Assembly: GCA_022560025.1 (NCBI GenBank)
Contig: JAFISE010000022.1
Location: forward strand, 124,001-188,000
Length of the DNA: 64,000 nt
Source of the DNA: Stagonosporopsis chrysanthemi
Taxonomy: Eukaryota; Ascomycota; Dothideomycetes; Pleosporales; Didymellaceae
Direction of reading: 5' to 3'
In this document: positions 10,305-21,839 of the stretch, in pieces
How the letters are laid out: each line of letters opens with the position of its first letter
How positions within the stretch are numbered: position 1 is the stretch's first letter
The notes under the pieces: model-generated
What the model saw: the letters and a program-made list of their open reading frames with translations, nothing else
Databases searched by the model: none
What the model was told of the DNA's origin: nothing
Program-made: the position numbers and the translations under genes

Positions 10305-11284
10305 ATGACGGTCTGGAAACGGCTGACGGCCTCGTACACGGGACAGTTCGACCCTACACATAGATTCGAGACATCTTGGATTCTCTCACCTGGTGTACTG
10401 TTTGCTTGTCGCGCACTGCTATCACTATACGCCTTTGTCACGTTATTCACCATTTTTGGCTGGAACGGTACCCATGGCAGATCGGACGACTCGCAGCGCT
10501 CGTTCTCATATTTCACCCATCTGACATTCTGGGGCCTAGCGTTCTACAATGCATTCAGCGCTGCGCATACCGGCAGCTATTGGCTCACAGGGACGCCTTT
10601 CCTAGCCCGATGGCCAAAATGGCTCCAGGTAGCTCATAGCATGTTCTATTCGACAGTGGTCATTTACCCTTGGATCGTTACAGGTAAGTTCTTAAGATTT
10701 CCGCATAAGTTGCATGCAGCCTAGATGGAAGCCTCATCCGCATGAGCTATGGTACCTGCATGTCTTCGGTCACTCTTCATCCCATCATCGTACATAGGAG
10801 AGCGTACCAGAACTGACGTTGAACAGCGGTCTACTGGGGTGTCCTCGCCGCCGACGGATTTCCAAATACTTTCTCGCTTTGGTCCAATACTTCTCAACAC
10901 GCGCTTAACTCGGCATACGCGTTTTTCGAGATCTTCTTCCCGCGGACTGAGCCAATCCCGTTCCTCAACATTATCCCGGTCGTCATATTGCTCGCCCTGT
11001 ATCTTGCACTGGCCTACCTTACGTTCTACACACAAGGTTTCTACACATATGGATTCCTTGATCTACGCAAGAGCTCGTCTGGAATAGTGGCTGCATACAT
11101 CATTGGTATCCTCGTTGCAGTCATTGTCGTATTCCTTATCGTCAAATATTTGATTCTGCTTCGTCTCTGGGTGACGGAACAGAAGTTGGGAAAGACAGGG
11201 AAGTTTAGTCATCGCGGCACCGTCAGGATGGCTGACGAGGAAGCCGAGAAGGGCATTCCCATGCACGACGTCAGTGCGAAGTAA
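10305..11284 (+). CDS. FAR-17a/AIG1-like integral membrane protein
   Basis: Two exons (10305..10683, 10827..11284) encode 278 aa; the intron is 143 nt, longer than most here. Hydrophobic segments lie near residues 28-50, 73-90, 105-127, 165-190 and 203-230, so about six helices are likely. The central WSNTSQHALNSAYAFFEIFF-like region with an Asn/His pair, followed by an aromatic helix, matches the FAR-17a/AIG1 family. Animal members (AIG1, ADTRP) are threonine hydrolases of branched fatty-acid esters. Whether the fungal branch keeps that activity is unknown. The cytosolic tail is charged and ends in HDVSAK. Confidence 0.65.
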
Positions 11285-14200
11285 TCAACGATGAACTTCC
11301 TGCCACCATTGTTTCCATTCGAAGTCTGTTTAATACCTATTTCTAGGCCCATGCCTACAACACCCTATCAATTACCCGTGTTTCGCGACATCATCCTTGC
11401 TTTTTCCAAAACACCCATGCAAACGGCTCGAGGCTCGACCTGCAAGGTTTCCAGCCACAATGCATGCTCCGAGCTGCACATCTGTCCAACCTTTGCGCTA
11501 GCTGAGCGGCAGCCTTGCAACTCTGTTTTCCTGTTCTGGTTCTAGCAGCCGTTCAATTGCTGCGAGACCACGGTCCTCACACACAGGGGGTGGCTCGCGC
11601 CAGACGCCAGTAGCCAAGGCTGAAGTGTAGTGTTTTTTGCCACCAGTGAAAGCAGGCAAATGTCTTGCTAGTCGATTGGCAAGCGATTGTTGCCGCAGCT
11701 TGGTGACTAACAGCCATCAATAAGCTATCGAAACAATCTCACGAACGACTCCAGGTCGTCTCGTGGAAACATGGAACATGGAAGGCATGTACTCTATTCA
11801 CAATCCAGATTAGTTATATACCGCATGACTGTTATTGGTCCGGACACCACGGATTCTATCTGGCCGGTGTCGCAGGTTATTTGACAGTACGCTGCTGTTA
11901 GGGCGCTACGCTCAGTAGCAGTCCAGAGCAGAGTCTACCTTCTCAACGTCGATGGCCAGTGAACACGCCTAGATCTAGCTTGTACTTGACGAAGAGAGTA
12001 GATAGTACCGCTCTGCAGAAGAAGGTCATTCTTAGCTTCTGGAAGCAGCCACGCGACGTATGTCGCTGGCGTGCAATGATGGTTGGTCAAATCTAAGCTC
12101 CGAATCCTAACGCTATTGCACTTGTATTGCTAGTGACTGCAGCCAGCAAGATCATGGCGGGCATCACATGATTTTGAGCAACTATGCTTTCCAAGTAGCA
12201 CATGCGTAGCTCTGGTGCCATCCCAACACCAACGGAGGTCTGTCGCATAACGGAAGTGACTGCGAACGCCCCTTTCACCACTGCGATAGACCATCTCTTG
12301 GGCGAACAGAAGCGGACCATCCATAGCTAGTGAAGTAGTCCCCGGATTTAGACTACTGTAGATGCCAGGTATGGTAACCAAGGAACATGGTTCGCTGCAT
12401 CGGTACGCTTGGTACGTCACCCCACTTAGCCTGCCTGTTCCGCTTTTAGCTGCTCACTACTGTTTGAGGAGGCTGCCAGCTGCAAGACTGAGGGGAGGTA
12501 GGCGGCTCGTCGACCAATATGCATTAGGTTTCCCCACTTCTGTCGCGCTTCAGACACTTTACATCAAGACCGGGAGATGACGTTAAATGCTCGGGGATGG
12601 AAAATTATCATCTAGATCATCGACGATGCCGAGAAGCGATCCGCTCAATATTGAAACACCCGTTAGGCATACATTGTTACCACTAAATCACCCTGCCGAG
12701 GGTTCATTTCGAACGTCCCGGATAACGGACGCTCTACGGTCAATCTCACAAACGTCGAAGCTCCCACCATGCCGTAGAAGTACATAACGCAAACGCACAG
12801 GCTCTCGCTTCGTAAAATAGCCGGGTCATCCCATACTGCTGGTATAGATCGCTGCAATGGTAGTATTTTTGAGCCAGGACATAATCAAAATGGGTGAGGA
12901 TCAGCGCCAAAATTGGTCTTATGCCGCTCAACAATGCGTAATCGCTCCGTTTGGTGTTGTCCTCGAGGTTTTCGTACATGAAAGTGGAAATCTAGCAGCG
13001 CTACAGTCGCCTTTGTACGGCACGAGCATCCCGGTCATGGCTTGCAGTAGTCCAGTTCGTGCCAGTCATGCGAGCGATTTGTCCCTTGAAGCAATCGGAG
13101 CCTATATGTGCTCGCAGGGAAGATCATCGTGAACTAGAAAGATTAGAAGCATGCGGTCGATTTGGTGTCAATGGCGGAGGTTTGTTGCGGCGACAACTGC
13201 TGCACTTCACATTCACATTCTGCTCAACACAAAAATCAGTAGACACTCACGCCGCAAACGCGCCTAAGCCACCTATACCCGACGCAAAGACTGAGTACCT
13301 CAAACCCCGCATTCTGCTAGTCAAGAGCGCCGGACCCTGGTGACGAATGCGTGTACCCACCAAGGCCCTTACCAGCTCAGTAGGGCTGGTCCGTTCTGAC
13401 GAACGAACATCCGTTTCAGATCCGCGAACGCATGTGAATGACCGTGGATGCGCAGATCCCGACCTTTTGATGGAAGACGCCAGCCTGCCCGGCCGCCCGA
13501 TCCTGATCATGTCGAAATTTCGAATCTGCGCACTCACATCATTGAAGCTCAAATTGTCATGATGCCACGAGATGCCCACGTTGACCACGTTGAGGTGACA
13601 GTTCCACTGACGTATTGTAGAAAACACTAGACAGCACCTGCGCAAGTCGCAACTTTGTCTACCGATATCATTTTCTGCGCTATTATTCTTAGCCTCCGAG
13701 ACGTCCAAACTTTGTTGGCACGCTTTGATGTTCAAACGGCTCGTTCCTGGACAATACTATGCAACTCCAGTGATGCCTGCGCAATGTTGCATGTGGGCTA
13801 ACGCTAAACGCTTCCACTTTTCAAACGGCTGCATCGGACGGCTCGGGGCGTGGGGGCCTTCATTGAATGATGAGCGTTCGGTAGACACCGAGCGGTGCAT
13901 TCGGCCAGCTCCCCGAGCGGTTGTAACAAGCACGCCCACATGTGATATGTGACTCGTACCGCATTGGTGTTGCTCATATTGAACGCTTGTGAAGAGGAGG
14001 ACCGGGCCTTTCGTTGCCATCACCCACACGTGATCAAACTTCATGTGATGCGAGTGGAGAAGGAGCCAAACAGGGCAGGAGACTCAAAATCATGGCCTCG
14101 GCCTCCGATCGAGTACGTATCAAGTCAGCCTTCCTCTCGCAAGCAACCAGAGTCCAGGCGTGTGCCATTCTGCAGGTGCTTGCAGACAACACTGAATTGG

Positions 14201-14313
14201 GAATTAGCCGAGGTATCGCACTCTTGCCCTGAGATTCCGCCTGCCGCCACCATACGCGCGTGCAGTTGCTCTCATCGGACTATCAGAGTATCGGGATTTT
14301 CGCAAATTCGACG
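11285..14313. other. 3-kb stretch without a recognised gene
   Basis: Only ORFs below about 165 codons occur, overlapping on both strands, with no domain wording I recognise and no convincing exon joins. Base composition looks like the rest of the arm, so this is not the satellite-type sequence found at 34-45 kb. No tRNA, inverted repeat or transposon protein was recognised. Confidence 0.45.
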
Positions 14314-15581
14314 ATGATAGAGACCGTGCTCGTTGTCCGCCATGCTGTACGTATACGTATCGTTCCTTGCGCCGCTTATTCCCATGGTCCCCCATCCACA
14401 CAACGACCGCGGATCTTGATCCGACTCTTGCAGCTGCTCCTGCCTGTGCTTTTCTACCTCACATCTTACGCGTAGATTCGGCTACACTAGTCGAACCTAC
14501 TGTTCCTCACCCCTTTACAATGACATCCTTTCTAACAGCGATGCCTCACATAGTTTCGGGGGAGTTACACTGTGGACCCCACAACAGGCAAATACACCGC
14601 GAATTTCGTCAAATCTCCGACCGGCATTCCTACAGATCCTCCGTTAACGTCGAAAGGCGTCCAACAGTCCCAAGAGCTTGCCGAGTATCTTTCCAGTATC
14701 GAGCCGTCAGTTGATGTGATCTACTCAAGCCCCTTTTACCGCTGCCTGCAGACGCTCAAGCCGTTCACGGACCGACATTTTGGTGACGGCAAGTCAAACG
14801 GCAAGATTAGAATCGACCGAGGCATAGGGTATGAAGGCGATGTTCATGTGTGCAGACGCGCAATTACTGATTCGTAACGTCTAGTGAATTCTTCGGGCGT
14901 GCAGACTGGGAGCATCCACATCCACCAACCTTGGAGATCCTGACTCCCCACTTCAATCACCTTGATCAGGACCATGTCTCTACGCACATCCCAGTGTCTA
15001 AGGGTGAGATGATCGTGGAACTTCATCAACGCGTGCGCAGAGCTCTAGACCACATCATTACCACTTTGGACAACGATCCAGCACAGCCCAAGACTCTTCT
15101 GATTTGCAGTCATGCCGCTACGATAATAGCATCTGGGCGAGTGCTTACTGGTCAGATGCCAGACGATCCAGACACGGATGACTTCCAGTGCTTCACCGCA
15201 GGACTTTCGAAATTTGTCCGCAAAAGTAACGATCCAGCAAAGGGTGTAGCTGGCAACTGGGACTGCGTTCTTAATTCTGATACATCATTCCTGTCAGGGG
15301 GCGCAGAGCGAGGGTGGTAAGTACTTCGAGTTTCTTTCGTCCCTCACTCAGTCAGTGATATCTCATCCTGCAGGATATTCCAATACCACAGAAAAGATTG
15401 GCCAGAGTCAGAACCTACCCCGTCTGGCTGGGGTGCGGGATCTTCCTCGATCACATCGCCTTTCCCGCACAACGTCACAGAACTACAGGTTCGACCACTC
15501 GACATTGCTGACCGTCAAACCCAACAGGAAGTTCAACGGCGAAGAGAGCTTCGTGACATTTCCAGACGACCCAGCAGCTGA
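14314..15581 (+). CDS. Histidine phosphatase (phosphoglycerate-mutase-like) family protein
   Basis: Four exons (14314..14346, 14554..14828, 14885..15316, 15374..15581) encode 315 aa. The tiny first exon carries the phosphohistidine motif VVRHA (7-11, His10). The 207-nt first intron leads directly into FRGSYTVDP. SSPFYRCLQT and the later catalytic histidine in ICSHAATI are as expected for branch-2 histidine phosphatases. The order RHA...PLTSKGVQQSQELA and a Trp-rich C-terminal tail resemble fungal proteins annotated as phosphoglycerate-mutase family or as the phosphatase-like part of TFIIIC tau55. Glycolytic mutase activity is unlikely because the central RHG context is altered to RHA and the overall layout differs. 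The true substrate or the TFIIIC link is not settled by sequence. Confidence 0.8.
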
Positions 15582-16730
15582 AACATCCAAGCTGTAGAAG
15601 CTGCCACTGACGCTGCAGTCATCGTATTCACTGCCGCTCGGCAGCACCATTCATGCTAGCACTCGACAGATCCCATTGAGTTTGCAGGTCTGCCTATATG
15701 ACCAATAGAATCAATACATCACTTCGCACATCGTATCTTAGCATCGTACATGACAAAAGAACACGAACTGCCCGCCACTGCATGTCGCACCTTTCATCAC
15801 ACCTCACTGATAACCGTGGAAGACGTCCAACAACGTACTCTCACTGCACGGACACAATTCCGTCCAACCATGTCGCCCGGCTGGTGTCCCGCTCCTTTAC
15901 TCGCCCACCGCACTCCAAGATCCCACAATGTACACTAGCACCTCAGAACGCCGGCCTCTGTGTTTCACCTTTTACCGACATGCATGGTGGCAGCATGCCA
16001 GGCCGCCCTCCTACCAGAATCCGGGAATCGTTCCCGCGCTGCATGCGCACATGTCCCCGTTACCGAAAGCTGAGTGCAGCGCGTTTAGGCGCGGCGGTTT
16101 GAACTCAGATTTGGGGCCGAAAAGAAGTCGCGGCGAACACTTCGATCTCGCATTGCGGCGGAGGCCAAATGAGCGCGGGCTGGGTGCACACCACCAGACG
16201 GGCCGATTGGTAGGGCAGCGAGCTGTCTGGGGAGTAGACAGCGTGGAAACGTCATGGGTGAGGTTGTTGCGTCACTTGCGCAGCGTTCTACAGGGTCGAA
16301 GCAGAGTCTCTCTGTGTGCCAGTGTGCCATTGAGAGGCAGTAATCATTGCATGTGTTGACAATGTATTTTGTGGAGAAATCAATTGCTTTATACTGCGAT
16401 TGGTTGCAAGTACACGCAAGCGGCAGCTTATAGCCGACTCACCAGCTCCAGTCTCAACCCCAATTATTATTTCCCCAGGTATTTCCCATTCTTACGTCGT
16501 ATCAAATTTCAACAGCTCCAGAGGGAAAGCAAACAACTTGCATCTCCCAATTGACGTCCTAGCAGTTCTGTTACCTCAACAGTCCAACCTCGAGACCTCA
16601 AGATCCACAGTCTCAATAAATCAATCAAGTACCTTAGGCCACACAACAACGACTCCAAACGAATCCAACCACCCCACCAAGCCCACCACCAACACAACGA
16701 TAACGACCGACAGAACCCTCTCAACTCAAC
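15582..16730. other. Intergenic, no recognised gene
   Basis: 1.15 kb between two genes on the same strand. The last 150 nt before the tautomerase is rich in CCA/ACA and purine-poor on the + strand, as is common in fungal 5' leaders. A long open frame beginning near 16400 overlaps the tautomerase out of frame and starts without ATG, so it is not called. Confidence 0.4.
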
Positions 16731-17300
16731 ATGCCCCTCTACGAAATCCACCACTCCACCCCCCTAAGCACCACCCAACGCACCGCCCTCGCCACGCGCA
16801 TTACCCAGCTCCACTGCACGACCTTCTCCGCGCCCTCAGCCTTCGTAAACATAGCCTTCCACCCCACCTCCCTTTCCCCGAATTCCAACCCCACACCCGA
16901 ACCAACCCTCTTCGTCGGCGGCCACCCAGCCCGCACAAACTACATCCTCGGACACCTGCGCCCACGCCCCGACAACGCCGCGAACCTGCGCCACATTGTG
17001 CAGAGCATCATGGCGATATGGGAGGAGAGTGTGCGGGCTGGATCCGACTCGCGCGGCCAGGGCAACGGGAGCACGGAGGGCCGAGGCAGTGGGCAAGGCC
17101 GCCTCGACGATCCACAGGCGCTGCACAACGTTTTCCTGTTCGAGGATATTGCTGCGGGCGCGGAGCAGGGGTTTGTGCTCCCGCGGGCGGGCAGGGATGG
17201 GGAGTGGGCGAGGGAGAACATGGGGAAGTTTGAACGGAGGGCGGGGGAGGGGGATGAGAGTATGCGGAGGTTGGTGGGGGAGTATAGGGGGAGGTTGTGA
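16731..17300 (+). CDS. Tautomerase-superfamily protein (cis-CaaD-like)
   Basis: A single exon encodes 189 aa starting MPLYEIHHSTPLS. Removing Met exposes Pro as residue 1, the catalytic base of the tautomerase superfamily. The spacing to the later TNYILGHLRPGR-like Arg region fits the fungal tautomerase_3 group related to cis-3-chloroacrylate dehalogenase. These fungal proteins generally have no known natural substrate. The second half is enriched in Gly/Arg/Glu. It is followed directly by a poly(G) tract, so the base composition rises sharply along the gene. Confidence 0.75.
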   Translation: MPLYEIHHSTPLSTTQRTALATRITQLHCTTFSAPSAFVNIAFHPTSLSPNSNPTPEPTLFVGGHPARTNYILGHLRPRPDNAANLRHIVQSIMAIWEESVRAGSDSRGQGNGSTEGRGSGQGRLDDPQALHNVFLFEDIAAGAEQGFVLPRAGRDGEWARENMGKFERRAGEGDESMRRLVGEYRGRL

Positions 17301-17327
17301 TGGGGGGCAGGCGACGTAAAGGGTTGA

Positions 17328-17516
17328 AGTGTGGGGGGGGGGGGGGGGGGGGGGGGAGGGGGTGGGGGGGGGGGGGGGGGGGGGGGTAGTTGGGAAAAAA
17401 AAAAAAGCAATGTGGGGGGGGGGGGGGGGTGGGGTGGGGGGGTGGGTGTGGGTGGGGGGGGGGGGGTGTGGGGGGGTGTGGGGGGTGGTGGGGGGGGGGG
17501 GGGGGGGGGGGGGGGG
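17328..17516 (+). repeat. Poly(G) low-complexity tract
   Basis: About 190 nt made almost only of G on the + strand, broken by a few T, A and one run of 12 A (17395-17406). Several G runs exceed 12 and the last is near 27. It lies between the converging 3' ends of the tautomerase and the methyltransferase. The strand bias starts within the tautomerase 3' end, which argues for real sequence, although run lengths may be unreliable. It could form G-quadruplexes. Confidence 0.9.
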
Positions 17517-17640
17517 CTAATGGATTGATATAGGATAGCACCTATGTGGTATATTGCAGAACATAAAACGCACTTGCTGGTGCGATGCGAGGTGGTGTTA
17601 ACGACGCTTCGACGCTTCCTTTTTCCAAACTGAGGGAGTC

Positions 17641-19121
17641 TTAGAGAGGCACATCCTCCATCATCTGCTGCGCGCCCTCCCTTCCCACTGTGATTATTAC
17701 ATCGCCCAGCGTCTTGGTCGAGAACCCGGCTTCAGAGTAGCGGAAGTAGTAATCCCATTTCCTCTTGAAGATCTCGGCACCCTCTTCGTCCAGCTCGCCC
17801 TGCTTCTCCTTGATCAACTGCGGTTTTATCCTGCTGTCCCAGTTGTTCAAGAACTCTTCCCTCCACAGACGCAGCGCTTTGGAGTAGTGCGGGCCGATGT
17901 TCTCGATGCTGTCAACGACCAGTGAGCCAGCGGACGCGCTTTGGATGGAGGAGACGAGCTCGGAGACGGCGGGGAGGTGGCCGCCGGGGAAAATGTAGCG
18001 GCGAATGAAGTCGTCGGATTTGGCGTAGGCCTCGTAGCGGCCGTCGGGCATGGTGATGCATTGGAAGCACGCGATACCGCCCTCCTTCTTCAGCAGTTTG
18101 TCCACGCATTGGAAGTATGTCTTGAGGTAGGCCTGGCCGACGGCTTCCAGCATCTCGATCGATACGATCTTGTCAAAAGCGCCGGTTTCGGGGATCTCGA
18201 GGCTGCGGTAGTCGCATAGCAGGACTGTGATGTTGTCTGACATGCCCGCTTCGCGTATCCGATCTTCGGCCAGTTGTTTTTGCTCAATTGACAGGGTCAA
18301 AGATGTTACTTTACACCCTGTGCGCTGCACCGCTCGCATGGCGAAGCTACCCCACCCTGTGCCAATCTCCAAAACGTGATCTGTGCCCTTGATGTGCGTG
18401 TTGTCAATGAAACGATCGAGCTTGCGCATCTGCGCGTCGTACAATGTGTCGTCTGCAGACTTGGGGTTCGACTTTGGTAGCCAGACCGGGCTGGAGTATG
18501 TCATATCCGGGGAAAGAAATGCGGCAAACATCTCGTTCGAGATATCGTAATGCGCCATGATGTTCAGCTTCGCATTCTTGAGGTTGTTGCTACCACGGAC
18601 TAGGCCTGCTAACCCCGATGAGATCGCAGCTGTGAGATTCGAGCCATTGCCGAGGTGGTTGCGGTTCAAAATGAAGAGCTGAGCGATCAGTACAAGTTTG
18701 CGCTGTTAGTTTGTTGCTTGCGCATACCTCGAAGAACTTGGTCAGATCCGGCGAGCTGACCTCTCCAAGCATATAGCTTTCCGCGAAACCCTTCAATTGG
18801 TCAGCGCATGGATTCCCCAACGCACGTATCTGCTTCGGAATTGTGATTATGTACCATGTCGGCAAAGAGTGCCAATCGCACCCAGAACTTCTCATTGTGA
18901 ACGTGCAGGTACGCAACAGGTACGCCTTCCTTGTCCGCGCCGAAAACGTTCTTAGCCTTGCTCTCGCTACCTTCGAACACCACCAGGCGACCGATCTGTA
19001 TGTTCTGGAGCTGCGATAGTGCGCCATTTTTGCACATGGACACGAGAGGTTGCCATGCTTGGGTTGTGAGGGCGTTGAGGATTGCCGACGCGGGCGCGGT
19101 CAGCGTGTCCAGGATTGCCAT
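17641..19121 (-). CDS. Cyclopropane-fatty-acyl-phospholipid synthase-like methyltransferase
   Basis: Three exons on the minus strand (19121..18855, 18790..18728, 18678..17641) encode 455 aa. The SAM-binding motif VLEIGTGWGSFAMRA is at 212-226, preceded by AHYDISNEMFAAFLSPDMTYSSPVW, the substrate-side signature of the CFA synthase/mycolic acid cyclopropane synthase family. SIEMLEAVGQAY and the FPGGHLPAV region follow in family order. It would transfer a methylene or methyl group from SAM to the double bond of a lipid acyl chain. The usual Cys after MTYS is Ser here. There is no fused FAD oxidoreductase domain and no transmembrane pair, so the sphingolipid C9-methyltransferase is less likely. 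Confidence 0.85.
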
Positions 19122-20415
19122 TGTATTATCGGTTGGATTTTGGGAGAGTAGGAGCTTGAGACAGAGCAATTGGGGACAAATCGACCTTTAAAGCGACGAT
19201 TAGACGTTGCAAGGCTCGTTGTCACGGTTTGAGTGTTGAAGCTGAGACTGTCGAAGAAAGAGAACAGCAGGCCTAGTTGACCTCCGCTCGCAATCGGCGC
19301 ATATTAGCTGTAAGTACACGCGCGCCGTTGCAGCGGAAGCCTGGTAGCCGATGCGGTGCTGTCGATTGCGCCGGTGCGGCCAGGCCCAAGATGCTTTCGT
19401 CTGAAGTGCTAAATCCTCGAGGTACTTGACCGTTTCGAGTGACCGATGACGTTGTCGATCGAGAACGCTGCATCGTGAGCGCTGAAATGCTTCGATGCGC
19501 GCGACTTTTATCCACAGTAAGCCGAGCAACGGACGAGGCTCGCAAGCCAGCAAAGGGTCCGCGTTCCTTGAGCTCCGATGCGCGAGCAATGTCTACGGGG
19601 GGTCAGGTGTGTTTGTTGTGCCCTTCTGAAGCTCCATGTCAGGGTCCATGAAGCTTTAGCATCGTGCCGGTTAGCGAGGGGTAGGCAGAACTCTATGCAG
19701 CGACGCAACACCGAGCGCGTTTCAGGTACTATTCTGGAAGAGGATGTGCGGTCGCAGTGCGGCAACAGGCAAATGTGATAAGCAGCTCGTGCCTGGGATT
19801 TGGAAGTGCTCAATCGCGGCGGGGGTTGTCGGAATGGCCTTGCACTTCCGCTCAGGCGTCTGGCTTCAGTGGGGCTGACTGCAACGTAAGCACATGTCGC
19901 ATCTCCGTCTAATTCATGTATTGTATCAGAGCCTTGCCTTTATCTTTCTGAAATGGATTCTGTTTTTTTTGGAGATATGGGTGTAGGTGAAAGTCGGTTC
20001 GTTGTGGCCTGCAGGTGCATGTATGGTAAACATGTCTGCAGGAAAAACTCCTATACTCTGGCGACATTGCAAAGCTCCGGTTTTCTCTTGTAAAGTAGTG
20101 AATCAAATGAATAAAGACAGAGCTCGATAAAGACTATTGTAATCCCCCATTAAACCACGCCGTCATACTGACAAGGTGACAAGCTCGGCGAGTCGAACCG
20201 TGCCACTTCCGCGGCACACGCTGCGAACGCGTCCAGACGCGTAAAGTGCACCAACACCAACAGCGTTTCAATACACACGACAACGCAATTGCACAGCACA
20301 CCTTCTACACCAGAACGATATCTACTCTGCGAACAAGTAAAGACAAGAGCCGCCTCCCTCCAGCAAGCAGACACAAACCCAACCCACCCCTGCGCAACCC
20401 GCGACACAACCCAAA
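19122..20415. promoter_or_regulatory. Divergent intergenic region
   Basis: 1.3 kb between the divergent starts of the methyltransferase and RNase H2C genes. No coding exon was recognised. A GTTCGACTC string at 20190-20205 (minus strand) looks like a tRNA B box but has no stem partner. Confidence 0.4.
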
Positions 20416-21050
20416 ATGCTCGCCATCCAACCCACCGCCTCCAAAAAATGCACACCCAACCTGCTTCCCATGCGCATAAACCACAACGGGCGCATAGAAA
20501 ATACTGAGCGACACTGGACCCCAACCGTCGACTCAAAAGGTACCATTCCCTGCCCATTCCAACTCACACCCACATGCTTCCCTTTCTAGAACAAAACCCA
20601 TCTGACTCCCCCCCCCCCCAACCTCAAGAGCCAACTAACCATATAACAACAGGAGCCCAACACGCCTACTTCCGCGGCCGCCACCTGCACGCCACCGCCC
20701 TCCCCCTGCCCTCCACCCATACCGGCGCAGTCCTGAACATCACGGACCGGCGCGCTCCATCCCCGCCGCGCGCTCCACGACCCCACGACGCCGAAGACGA
20801 CGGCGACGCAGACTCCTCCTCCGCAGACGACGAGGACGCAACCGAAGTCCCAGAAGACGTCAAAATCGCAGAGCAAATCGGGCATTTCGACGCGATAGTG
20901 GTGTGGGGCCATGGCGGGGCGGTGGACGAGGGGAGTGATGAGTTTGTGAGGGGGGTGAGGGAGTGGGTGGGGTTTGCGGAGGGGATGCATTGTGAGGAGC
21001 CGGAGGGTTGTGCTGGTTTGGATGCTGCGGTGGGGGGAGCGGGGGAGTGA
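20416..21050 (+). CDS. Ribonuclease H2 subunit C
   Basis: Two exons (20416..20539, 20653..21050) encode 173 aa. The N-terminal segment has the family pattern LLPMRINHNGRI...ERHWTP, and the splice restores DSKGAQHAYFRGRHLHA, the conserved YFRGR strand of the Rnh203/RNASEH2C family. This subunit is non-catalytic. With subunit B it supports the catalytic A subunit in removing ribonucleotides from DNA in the nucleus. An acidic, Asp/Ser-rich insert (about residues 90-125) splits the conserved core. The C-terminal FDAIVVWGHG strand, near residue 130, matches the family. The name rests on short motifs, but they agree in order and spacing. Confidence 0.75.
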
Positions 21051-21839
21051 TGGGAGAGATAGGAAAACAGAGGGTGGGGGAGAGAGTAAGGAGAGCGAGG
21101 ACGATAGAGATACCCATGCATTGCGAATGTCCCTCCGGCCCGTTCAAACAAGAAGTCGAACTCGGGTTTACAGAGAACAAGCAGCAGTTCAGTCGCATAC
21201 CTCACCAATTCAGTTGGTGACAGGAGAGGAGCAGCTTGATTCGTACCACCACCACACGCATTTTTGTTCAACGGCGGCAAAAATTGGCGTCAACACATGT
21301 GACCATTCAAGTTTTTCTCTCTATTTACGACCAACACTCGCGCCTCTCCGCGACGCACATATACCCCTGCAACGCCTTGGGACTCTCCTGATAAATGCTG
21401 ATGCGATGCGGGGCGACCCAGAAAGGATACAGATGTGCAGACTCCACGCTACGCTACGCTACGCTCAAAGGGCCAATGGTATAGCAAGATTGATATGAAC
21501 AAGTTAAGAAGAACGATAGCTGGTTTAAGACCCGCGACGACAGTAGCGCTGCACGGGATTTGGTGGGGGGGTTCGCGTGTCCCCGTATTCTACGCTCCTC
21601 GCCCATTGCAGGAGCCGCGGTAGATTCCAGAACTTGGGAGTGCGTGTGCTCCATGCTGTCGCTTCAAGCAGTTCGTTGAGAACCAAGGCGCGCTCTCTTC
21701 CTCCTGGCGACACATACCCACGCCACAGAGTGTCACCTGATAGTCCTTCGGTGCCGCACACAGTTGTCCCTGAGATACTGCCAGGCCGGGGCGGTGCTCT
21801 GTTCAACGGTCCAACAGGAAACGCAGTGGTCATACACTT
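21051..21839. other. Intergenic, convergent ends
   Basis: 790 bp between converging genes. A small (CTACG)n run of four copies is at 21447-21466. No coding sequence was recognised. Confidence 0.45.

Noticed and set aside
12093..12420. Short overlapping hydrophobic ORFs on the minus strand
   Set aside because: No domain wording, no supported splice sites and two competing frames, so no gene can be claimed.
16400..17233. 277-codon frame overlapping the tautomerase
   Set aside because: It has no ATG start, its content is low-complexity Pro/His/Thr, and the tautomerase in the other frame has a clear family N-terminus.
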